Shown: one piece after another, positions 1-8,840 of the stretch
Layout of the letters: each line of letters starts with the position of its first letter
Numbering within the stretch: position 1 is the stretch's first letter
Assembly: GCA_018287875.1 (NCBI GenBank)
Contig: JAGVVL010000013.1
Coordinates: forward strand, 2,480,001 to 2,544,000
Origin: Nigrospora sphaerica
Lineage: Eukaryota > Ascomycota > Sordariomycetes > Amphisphaeriales > Apiosporaceae
Length of the DNA: 64,000 bases
Direction of reading: 5' to 3'
Position numbers and translations under genes: made by a program
The notes under the pieces: model-generated
The model's input: only the letters and a program-made list of their open reading frames with translations
Databases searched by the model: none
What the model was told of the DNA's origin: nothing

Positions 1-173
1 GACAAGGATGGCAAGCCCATCATGCCCGAGGTACGCGGCGCCGGCGCCTCCCCCTATGCATCCGCGCGCGCCCGGATGAAGCGTGTACCCTGGCGATGCT
101 GACACTTTTCTACAAGGGCATGGTGGATCTGATCAAGAAGGACGCCGACAAAGCTATCGATGACTTGTTCTGA
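1..173 (+). CDS. 3' end of an unidentified protein-coding gene
   Basis: The window opens inside a coding exon. Frame 1 reads DKDGKPIMPE up to base 30. An intron then fits at 31-116: donor GTACGC, a gctgac branch-like site near 99-104, acceptor acaag. The last exon, 117-173, encodes GMVDLIKKDADKAIDDLF and ends at TGA 171-173. Both sides of the junction are in phase 0. Without the intron the frame stops quickly, so the spliced reading is preferred. Only 28 residues are visible. They are charged, with an acidic Lys/Asp-rich C-terminus, and I cannot assign a family. The stop lies 197 bases from the stop of the convergent gene at 371-1432. Confidence 0.55.
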   Translation, partial: QGWQAHHARGTRRRRLPLCIRARPDEACTLAMLTLFYKGMVDLIKKDADKAIDDLF

Positions 174-370
174 AGGAAAAATGCTGTGATGAGAAACGGT
201 GGATATCAAAATCATCAAACGCGGCCTGGCTACCCCTCTATAAACACCGTGTGCCGTCCGTCGTATGGGTATCTGCAATAAAGAACCCAGCCCTGGGTGT
301 ATGTCCGTATTTCTCGTGTGGGTCCATCCCGGGACCCGGTAACACAAAAGAAAAAGAAAGAATCGTCGTT

Positions 371-1432
371 TCAGTGGAACAAGGAGAAGCGAGATTTGGT
401 TTTGGTGTCCAGCTTCTGGGTGTTCTCGTCCATGACCTGCTGGGCGTGGTTCACGGCCTCGGCGTGCGTCGCTTGGGGCGGACGGCCGTCGTTATCCGCC
501 CGGTCCTCGCCGTGGTCCTCGAACAGGTCCATGATGCGGCCGCGGCCGGTGGCGCGCTGGTAGATGGCAAAGGTGGTGCCGAACTCGCGCTGGGCGCCGA
601 CTTGGATGGCGTCGAGCAGGGCGACGGCGAAGTTCTGGCAGTTGTTGCTGATGAGGTTGTAGGCGGGACGCCTCTGGCGCATGTTGTGGATGACCATCTC
701 GCTGGCCTGGCGCAGGGCCTCGTCGTTGAAGCGCGTCTGGCCGACCTCGAACGTGTGCCAGTCGGCGCGGTCGACGCGCTCGTTGACGTAGATGACGTCG
801 AGCTTCTCGTCCATCCACAGCTGGTGGGCGTAGTCGCCCACGAGCACGGCCCAGTGCTGCGTCGGGTCCGGGTACGACCGTATCTTCTCCGTGATCATCT
901 TGCCGAGCCCCGTCTCCTCGGCGAACCACTTGCCCGCCAGACCGGCGACGGGGTGCCAGCCCAGCTCGACCTTGCGCGGCGGCCCGTGGACCGTAGCCTC
1001 GGCCGGTGGTACCACATTGGGCTTCTGGCCGAGACCCAACCCGCGTTCCAGCGCCATGCGTCCCTTTATCAGCCCCTCTATGGACTTTTCCTTGGCCTTG
1101 TCGTAGCCCACCTTGCTGGCAGGTAGCGTGAGAAAGGGAGGTTTCTTGCGAAGGGGGGAAGGTAGGTTTGGGGGGGTTGGGGGTGAGGGGGCTCACAGGA
1201 GGGCCTCGTAGTCGAGCTTGAGCCTCTTCTTCGCCTCGTCCTCGGGCTCGGGCGTCCTCTCGGGCGTCAAGCCCCACGAGCTGGGCTCGTAGGACGGCGA
1301 CGGCATCGAGCGCGGCTGCTCTCGGCCCTCTTCCTCCATGGCGGGGTGCGGCGACTTGGACTTCGACCGGCCAAAGCGGAAGAAGCGATGCCGCGAGGAC
1401 TTGGGCGACGGGGATTTCGGCGGCTCCAACAT
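371..1432 (-). CDS. Papain-like (PPPDE/LRAT-type) fold protein, fungal conserved hypothetical
   Basis: Two exons, 1197-1432 and 371-1115, encode 326 residues. The intron 1116-1196 has donor GTGAGC and acceptor GCCAG and joins ...DYEALL to KVGYDKAKEK in phase 2. Residues 1-70 are a basic, Ser/Pro-rich, probably disordered region. The core is about residues 155-265. It has QHWAVLVGDYAHQLW with His166 and, about 70 residues later, YNLISNNCQNFAVALLDAI with Cys238. A histidine on an early strand and a cysteine at the start of a helix, preceded by Asn-Asn, is the arrangement of circularly permuted papain-like folds (PPPDE deSUMOylase-like and LRAT/NlpC-type proteins). The fold assignment is inference from these motifs, and hydrolase or acyltransferase activity is not shown. 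Residues 266-326 are polar and end in a basic tail. ATG 1432 is the first start in the frame. Confidence 0.72.
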
Positions 1433-3618
1433 ATCGATACGCGCCGGATCCAGATAAAACCCCGGGATTTTTTACGCGGACGTAGGTACGACCCGGTCAA
1501 GGGAGAGCCGGAACAAACAGCAGACGGAAGGTGTGGCGCTTGCGGGCCTGTTGTTTTGGGTACTGCAAGTGTGGCCTTCCTGGCCAGCCGCTGTCCGTCC
1601 AGCCGGTAGTCCTGCTTTTTGGAGGGAGGCTGACAGCGTCTTGCGACAGCGGTCAAAGGGACGACGACGGCAAAGACAACGACGACGACGACAACGACGA
1701 CGACGACAGTGACCCTCGCTTGGCACAGACGGGTCCGACAGGAACAGCAGGCTAGGGACGGGCAAGCAGCGGTGGTCGTCCCCAATAGGTAAATGTACGG
1801 CACTTATGGAACACGAACCTGGCAACGGAATGAAGCGGTATGGATGCAGTTGGTTAGCAAGGAATAAGTAGCGCGTAAGCAAGCGGGCTCGTCGGGCCAC
1901 ACCCACAGGAAGGTACGACACTGTTGCACTGTTTGCAAGATGGGGGCCTACGAGTTGGTACAGGTACGAGGTAGAGTGGTCAAGTGCGTGTCCTGGTAAT
2001 GAGGTAGGATGGGTAGGGGGAGTCAGCAGGTACACATGGAACACACAGGTCTTTCTTATTGTTAGTAGACTCAGCCCTGGCTTGCGCTCAATGTCATCAC
2101 CACTCGGGTGCCCCCCAGCTTAGGTACTTCCAGTAAGAAACCCTTCTCCTCAGCCATGGATTTCTATAAGTTGGTCGGTTTTGGTTTAGTACCGGTTTGG
2201 ACACATAGGCTGGCCCGCTAGCGCGCGGTTGTCGCCTCATACGGCCATACCAGCACAAGTGGCATTTAGGCCATGGCCTCCTGTGGCTCGAGTCATGCCG
2301 GACAAGCCTGCCAATTCCCCGAGGGCCCCGAGGGTCCAGCGGTAGCTCTCGTTCCCCCCGTCTCATGACCCCAATACACGTACACAGTAGAGCCAAGCTG
2401 CCAAGCGCCATCGTTTTCCCTTGCCCGTAGCAGCCGCAACGGGCCAAACATGGGGAAAAAAAAAAGATGAATTCGAGACCCGGGACGGGAGCCAGATAGC
2501 AGCGTTGGCCACCCGGAATCCGACATAATTTCTCTGAATAGGCGATCGATCCTTCGTGCTCCCGGGCTAAGAGACATCGGATGCGACGGCAACTCGTCGG
2601 GTCGGTCGGTTTCTTCGTATGCAGCAAAGCGTGTCGCCAACATGGCGCAGATCGGGTCCCGTATGCGCCAATCGAGGGTCTCATAAAGACTAGTGGGTAC
2701 CTCCAATTTTACCAAATTCCGCGAGAGCATCGCTTTCGTTCCCAGGGCCAGCCCAGGGCTGAGAGGCGAGGTAGTTGACGAAGATGTGCCGGAGGCCCCG
2801 CCGTGCACGGCTCGTCCCTCGATATTGGCCCGTAAATATATCTCTCAGGGCCTCTGGGGTGGCGTTGAGGCGGGACCTGACGACGTAGGCTCAGCCACGG
2901 CTGGGGTCGGTGCTTGGCCCTTTCTGAAGGCGTCGCTGACAAACAGACGGCTGTATGGAATGACATACATGTACCTACAAAGACCACCGAGTCCTCTAAA
3001 CCTACCTGAGGTCGACCCTATCCTGCAGTAAGCATCAGGTTCATGAAGATGGGCTGCTCCCAAACTCATCAAAAAGTTAGGCCATTGGGTCACGTTTCCC
3101 CGAAATACTGCTCACGTCTTTACAAGGTAACAAAGAAAACATATCGGTTTTCCTTATGCGGCCAACATGCTTGCCTTCACAAGCCAGTCGCGCAGTTCTT
3201 TGTATATTCCGTAATTGGGTACCTCCGTATGCGGCAGCTTAGCTGCGAGCACTTCTCTTCGGCCCGCTAGACACATGAAAGGGCCATGGTTGCCGTTTCG
3301 TCGACATGGTTCGGCATACACTTGGCTCCCTGAGCATTGAACCGTCTGATCAATGAACGACCTAATCGCCGAACGACCGGATCGACCTCCGTAAAATCTT
3401 GGGCAAATAATTTTTAGGCGCAAAATGCCCTTCTCTGGCACGTCAACCAACGACGATGAGGCGGATCGGGGCGTTCGATGGGGCGTACGTACTTCCAAAG
3501 CTCCACCCTCCCCTATCCGACACGCGAAGCTCTCATGCACTTCGCTTTCCCACCGGAAGCAGATCCAGACGCGTCTGTTTAGGACTGCCTGAGCACGTAC
3601 TGATCCCAGCCGTTGTAG
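1433..3618. other. Intergenic region, no recognisable gene
   Basis: This is the upstream side of both flanking genes. It contains a GAC-rich microsatellite (1660-1709) and scattered short open frames on both strands. The longest, about 2293-2808 on the minus strand, has no family signature, and I did not accept it as a gene. No RNA gene or mobile-element signature was seen. Confidence 0.55.
1660..1709. repeat. (GAC)n/(ACG)n imperfect microsatellite
   Basis: Repeated GAC triplets broken by ggcaaagac and aac units. It lies upstream of the papain-like gene and outside any supported coding exon. Confidence 0.9.
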
Positions 3619-5668
3619 TTACTTCCTAACGACAGATCAAAATTCCATGAGGCTCTCATTGACTACCGGCCAGTCGACTCGCCCGCCGTCGAAAGCGTCG
3701 ACGATTATATGGACGGGGGATACCATCCTGTGAACTTGGGCGACATCCTCCATGAGACACTGGAGGTCGTCGCAAAACTCGGGCATGGACGCTTCTCGAC
3801 CGTGTGGCTGTGTTTCGACAAGCTCGACAAGAAATGGAGAGCAGTGAAGATCCTCGCCGCTCGACATTCTACCGACGAAGCCCCGGAACTGGAACTCACA
3901 CACAGTGTGCGCCCTGACGAGCGCCATTACTGGTCGAACGCCCACCTTGAACTGCCGCTGGCCTTCTTCTTCCTTCATGGGCCCAATGGAAGGCACTTAT
4001 GCTTGATACAGCGCGTCCTCGGTCCACCCATCCAATGGGTGCGAGACAGGGCGAAAGGGGAGGCCGAGGAGGGTAGACTGAGGCAACTCCTCTTTCAGGC
4101 AGTCATGGCACTCGAAACTTTGAGAGACCTCCGTATTTGCCACGGCGACTTCGGGACAAACAATATACTCCTGCGTCTAAGCAACATGGACCATGTGAGC
4201 AAGAGGGAAATGCAGGCCCTCCTCGCCCCCCCCCCCCCCCCCCCGTCGACACGAAGTCATGCGCTTGGAGGATGGCCAACCCGGCGGCCGAGCCCCTGAT
4301 TATCTTGTGGAGCCCGTCTGTCTGTGGATGCGGCTCCGCAAGATGAATATCAATGTCGTCTACAACATCGCCGTCATCGACTTTGGGCTTTGTTTCTGCC
4401 TTGGGCCTCGCCGTTCTTCCGTGGCATTCGTGGCGACACTTGCTAGATACCGTGCCCCCGAAGTGTACTTTCCCGGAACCACCGCCGTCGGACCGGCCAG
4501 CGATCTATGGGCCATCGTATGCTCCGTAGTCCAGATCTATTGCGGAAACGTTGGGTTGTTCTCGACACGTAACTGCCAAGTATATGCCGAGGATCTCGAA
4601 GATTTCCTAGGGCCACTGGCTTATGAGTATCGTTCGTCTTGGATCGAAGAGATGAAGAGAGCGAGACGGCTCGAATACGAGCCGGCGCTGAAAGATAGAA
4701 ACGAAAGGCTCCTGCCCATCACAAAGTCGCCCCAGCAGCTTGCCCAACTGGAGTCGGAGGAGGCCACCCCTGATTACAGAGCACGGATCCTAGACCGCTT
4801 GGTGCGGAGCGTAGACGGGCTGTCCCAGGCAGACGTGCAGGCGCTTGCTGACCTCGCATACCGAACATTCAGGTACCATCACCGGGATCGTATCAGCGTC
4901 AGCGATGTCACCCGCCACGACTGGTTCAAGGGTGCCAGAGAAGCCCTCTCATCGGGTACGGGCTCGACTCTGGACGCCTACCCAGAGATTCCCGTTCGCC
5001 CTGGCCATGCCTGCGACCCCGACTCTTCCGAAGATGAGTACAGCTGGATCTATGCCGGGGCCGAATTGCTTCGGGTTGAACAGGCGTCCGGTGGCGAGTT
5101 CCTGCATTTGCACCCCACGCTGCCCGAGCCAGTGAGCGAAGAAGATGTCGCCTCCATTGACGCCGAGGACATAGCCACGTACGAGACAGACTCGAGCCTC
5201 TCGAGCGCCTCGCCCAACAGCCCGAGCTGGCCCCCGTTCCTGTCGCCGCCCGCTTTCCGTCTGGCCCTGTTGGAAAAGTACCGGCTCGCCCGCGCGCGAG
5301 AGCGGGGTCCGAGTCCCCCGGCATCCAACGGCCGTACGTCGCCGTGCAGGGGGCCCGGACTCGGCCAGCACGATTTTCCGCCGGGCCCCGACGGGAACGC
5401 AACCTCCTTGTTATCTTCCCGGCTGCCGAGCCCCAGCCCGCCCGCGTCGCCCACCTGCAGCCCATAGGGCGACGGGGACGCCAACGCGAGCGACGACGGG
5501 CGCGTCTCCGCTCTCGGGTCCGCGGACGAGATGCAGGAGCGGGAAACCGGCCCGCTGGTGACGGGGCCAGAGACTCGCCCGAGCCCGGTTCCCGCAGAGT
5601 TGACGTCCACCAGTCGCCCCGACAGAAGACGGTCCATGCGAGTCCGAAACGAGGCGCTTCGGACATGA
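3619..5668 (+). pseudogene. SRPK-like Ser/Thr protein kinase with frameshift and premature stop
   Basis: From the Met at 3709 the frame reads DGGYHPVNLGDIL, the hallmark SRPK entry. It continues with the Gly-loop LGHGRFSTVW, the ATP-binding Lys in WRAVKIL (residue 47), and the catalytic loop ICHGDFGTNNILL (Asp147, Asn152). At 4226-4244 a run of 19 C shifts the frame. The remaining kinase half is in the next frame: DFG in IAVIDFGLCF, ARYRAPEV, the SDLWAIVC helix, a C-terminal lobe and a polar tail to TAG 5467. No intron signals explain the shift, and one base fewer in the C run would reconnect the halves. After TAG 5465-5467 the same frame stays open for 66 codons of natural-looking polar sequence to TGA 5666-5668. 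Upstream, the frame is open from 3619 and encodes IDYRPVDSPAVESVDDY, typical of the family, so the true start is probably in an unrecognised 5' exon. A possible acceptor, cctaacgacag, ends at 3635. This is either a decaying kinase copy or an assembly error in the C run. SRPK-like kinases phosphorylate SR-type substrates and are often expanded in moulds. Confidence 0.75.
4226..4244 (+). repeat. Poly-C run of 19 bases inside the kinase reading frame
   Basis: The run lies in the linker between the catalytic loop and the DFG-containing half. It is the exact point where the kinase frame changes. Such runs are prone to replication slippage and to sequencing miscount. Confidence 0.93.
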
Positions 5669-7259
5669 AAACCAGTTTCCAAAAACGAGGGCCGTTGTTT
5701 GTGTCGTGCGTAGCATGAGTCAGTGTTAGTGGGACGTGCAATTGTACCTCAACATCGCGTTGTTCAACTGCTTCAAGCTGACTCCCTTTCCCCGTCAACC
5801 CACCCGCTCCAACGCGGTTCGTGACGCCTTCCACATCCTTGGCGTGAGGGTCCCGGGAGCATTGGGGTTGAGACATCCGAGGCCCCGACTGGAACAAGCT
5901 TCTTCGAAGATCTGGGAAAGAAGTCGTCCGAGGTAGTAGTGCCCGCCAAGTCTGCTACCGAGCCGCCCCCCGCACCCGCCCTTTTCAACAACGGACGGGC
6001 AGTTCTTCAACATCGCACCGGCTCCTGCAACAGCACTCTACGTCGGCCGAGCCAAAACCGCCGTCCGCCCGCCGCGTAGTCCGCTCGGGCCCTCACCGAC
6101 GCACCAGCGGCCCAGCCCGTGCCCACCCGTATCAGGCCAGCTTTACCAACGTCTCATCTTGCCCCAAAAAGCCCGGGGCCACGACGCTTATCGTCGAACC
6201 CTGCAAGCCGTCGTCCGATCCCGTGGGTTTCCCCACGCGCGCGGGGGGGTCAAGCGGGCCCCGGTGACGCCTCGTCCGATGAAGTGGCCATCGCCGCCCG
6301 CAACCCTCGTCGCGGCCGCGCCCCGGGCCGCGCCGCTCAGCCCGGCACCCGAGGGCTCCGGGGTCGCCGTTCGCCGGGCCCTCCAGGGCGCCGCCGCCGG
6401 CCCACCTACGCGGGGGCGCCTACTGGTTCCCAGCGCGACGAGAGGCGTCGTGTGCGACCTTCGGTGAAGGGCCACGTCGTCGTGGGGCCCGAGGTGGACG
6501 ATGGAGGAAGGTCCCGGGGACTGCCGAGGGGGGACGGGGGTGTCCGGGAAGACGCGTAAACAAAGAAAAGGGGAAGGGGGTCCTCGGGACCAGCATGTTA
6601 CGTCTGCACCGGGATTTGCTTGCTTTGGGCACTCCCCGACCTCTCACCCCATATCGCCTGCCTGTTGGGGTGCGTGTGCCCCCGTGACTCGCGCGTTGCC
6701 CGTATGGCTTACCCCTCTCTTGATGCCACCACGTCTCAATGGTTGATTCCCCTCCGTCGGTCAGAAAAGAAGGCATGGGTGCCACGGTTCGGGAATGTAG
6801 CTTCCGGAGATATTTCCCTCCCAGCCGGAGGGGTCTGACTCTCGCGGGCCCGCGGGCGATGACTGGTCAATTGCGCAAAAGGGGAGATAATACCGCAAAG
6901 TATAATTGCCCCCCAAGCAACGTTGGGACGGGGAAATGGTCCCGCGGGCCTCGGGCCCCGGCGTTCCGTATAGGCGCCCCTCCGGTGGCGACCCCTGTCC
7001 TGGCTCCATGAACACCAGGCACGCAATGGCTGGACGCGGTTCAAGCCATGGCGTTGCCCGCACACCCTGGCCAGTGTGCGCAGCGTAAAGAAATTCACCT
7101 GCATTCACGCCGAGGTGGGCCGGTCCATCTGCTCCGGGCAAACGTTAAATGGCGAGAAATTGATGTAGGAACTACCTGTGGTATCAAACGATCCCCAAAC
7201 TCTAGGGCTTTCTGGGGAAAACCAAAAAATCAAACACCCAAACTCCCACTGGATATCCA
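5669..7259. other. Intergenic, very GC-rich, no accepted gene
   Basis: All frames have long open stretches because of GC richness (for example about 5830-6110 and 6119-6559 on plus), but none shows a domain, a convincing start or splice structure. The less GC-rich part, 6760-7250, faces the 3' end of the Vps62-like gene. No repeats or RNA genes were recognised. Confidence 0.5.
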
Positions 7260-8840
7260 TCACGAATGCCAGCTCCCCTTAGCGCCCTCCTCAAGGGACT
7301 GCATGATGCGACAGTTCCACAAGATGCACATCTTCTCACGCTCCAAGTTCTTGAACTTGGGACCCAGCGGGCCCGTGACGTAGTGATATTGGCCAAACAA
7401 CCTCCACTGCCGGGCATCATCGAGGCCGTAGAGTTTGTCGCCCCAAGGACCCTCGTAGTGAAACCAGTCCGTTGGGGCGTCGGGATTCTCCTTGGTTGGC
7501 TCCAGTCCGTCGGCATCACCCGTCGCCTCGTAGTCGTACCAATAAGACCGGATGTTCTTGGCGGGGTCCCAGAGCGGGCCCTTGTCCGTCTCATCCTTCA
7601 ACATACCGAAGGGCAGAACGTACGGGTGGTTCCCCGGAGCGGCGTACATGGCGTGGCTGCCAAGCGCGCTGTAGATGACGGGGCGCTCGACCTGCGTGTC
7701 GGGGTTGCCGCGCTTTTCCACGGCGTGAAATGCGTACGCTTGCCCGCCCTCGTGCTCGCTGAAGTAGACACCCCGAGGAATGCCGTGCTCGAACCGGACC
7801 ATGCAATGCTCCCAGTCGCCTACGTGGTTGCCGAACCGAATGCCCAGCACCGTCTGGCCGAGGTTGTAGGCGTAGAAAAAGAACCAGAAGGCGTCCACGA
7901 TGCCGGAGCCTTTATCGACCAGCACCAGAGTGGCCGGAGCCTTCGAGTAACCCTCATCGTCGGGCTTGTGCTGAGGCGTCGGGGGCACGAAGTCGTCGGC
8001 TCCCGGCGAGGAGCGTGGGCGACGGCGCGCCGATGATGGGCCTATTCTAGACGGGCGCTGGGGGCGCTTGCGCGGGTCGGATATCCGGCGCAAGGGATGT
8101 TCGCGGTCAACCTGGGTCCAGCTTGTGCTCTCGCCGAGATACGGCACCTCCCCCGACCTCTCGGGCGAAGTGCGCTCAAGGCCTTCGTCGTCGTCGGCGA
8201 ACGGGGTGGGGATGTTGTCGTGGCTGTGTAGCCACCTTGGCCGCGATTCGACGTCGTCGTTACTCTTCAGAAAGACGAAGCCGGGCTCCGTATCTAATCC
8301 GTGCAGGGAGTTCAGGCCGATAGGGCCCGTATGATTCAACCGGGTGTCGTTGGCATAGGGCGACATATGCCGTACGTGGTCGGCGATGTCGGAGGGCCAG
8401 AAACTCTCGCCCGAGTACAGGTGCACCAGCGGCGCATACTTGAGCACGTAATCGGGGATCTCCTTGAGGTTGCTCGTCTGACCTGCAACAGCAGGCCGGT
8501 CATTGGACATGGCGTTTTGCCATTTCACATCGTACTGGGGACGCTGATCCCAAGATCGCAGCTCTAACCTCCGCAGATCTCCGCGGTCATCGTCGTTTCC
8601 ATCGTCTTCTTCCGGTCTTGCCGCGGGATCCGAACGGATGTGGAGCACGCCACACACGCTCAGCCAGCGACAGGCCTGGCGGTCCAGCCAGTATGGGGAG
8701 GTGTCAACCCATTGCCGGTTCTCTTCGCGTTGCTCCTTGTTCGGCGGCGTCGGGTTGAGCAACCGCGGAAGCAGCCATATCAGGAATATGAGGGCTACAA
8801 AGCCAAGGGCCGAGATGGACAGGCGGCGTAAGTAATACAT
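7260..8840 (-). CDS. Vacuolar protein sorting-associated protein 62 (Vps62) family protein
   Basis: A single exon of 526 residues starting at ATG 8840. Residues 6-28 form an N-terminal hydrophobic segment (ALGFVALIFLIWLL) that should act as a signal anchor. Residues 30-110 are polar. The Vps62 region starts near YVLKYAPLVHLYSGESFWPS and contains the family blocks HTGPIGLNSLHGLDTEPGFV, FWFFFYAYNLGQTVLG, FGNHVGDWEHCMVRFEHG, GGQAYAF and YSALGSHAMYAAPGNHPYVLP. A disordered Arg/Pro-rich insertion separates the two halves of the domain. The family is named for a yeast gene whose loss affects vacuolar protein sorting. The biochemical activity is not established, and yeast Vps62 paralogues are GPI or membrane proteins. 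The C-terminus ends shortly after a Cys-containing block. No intron is needed. Confidence 0.88.
   Translation of the reverse strand: MYYLRRLSISALGFVALIFLIWLLPRLLNPTPPNKEQREENRQWVDTSPYWLDRQACRWLSVCGVLHIRSDPAARPEEDDGNDDDRGDLRRLELRSWDQRPQYDVKWQNAMSNDRPAVAGQTSNLKEIPDYVLKYAPLVHLYSGESFWPSDIADHVRHMSPYANDTRLNHTGPIGLNSLHGLDTEPGFVFLKSNDDVESRPRWLHSHDNIPTPFADDDEGLERTSPERSGEVPYLGESTSWTQVDREHPLRRISDPRKRPQRPSRIGPSSARRRPRSSPGADDFVPPTPQHKPDDEGYSKAPATLVLVDKGSGIVDAFWFFFYAYNLGQTVLGIRFGNHVGDWEHCMVRFEHGIPRGVYFSEHEGGQAYAFHAVEKRGNPDTQVERPVIYSALGSHAMYAAPGNHPYVLPFGMLKDETDKGPLWDPAKNIRSYWYDYEATGDADGLEPTKENPDAPTDWFHYEGPWGDKLYGLDDARQWRLFGQYHYVTGPLGPKFKNLEREKMCILWNCRIMQSLEEGAKGSWHS

Noticed and set aside
2293..2808. Minus-strand frame of 171 codons with a helical-looking middle part
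   Set aside because: The sequence reads plausibly around residues 30-100 but crosses a poly-A/T tract, has no family motif and has no supporting splice or promoter context.
5831..6560. Possible extra exons downstream of the kinase
   Set aside because: Some registers read smoothly, but all three plus registers do so in turn because of GC richness. No start or splice model could be favoured.
7000..7080. tRNA-like B-box (ggttcaagcc at about 7038)
   Set aside because: No matching A-box, anticodon arm or acceptor stem could be drawn around it.
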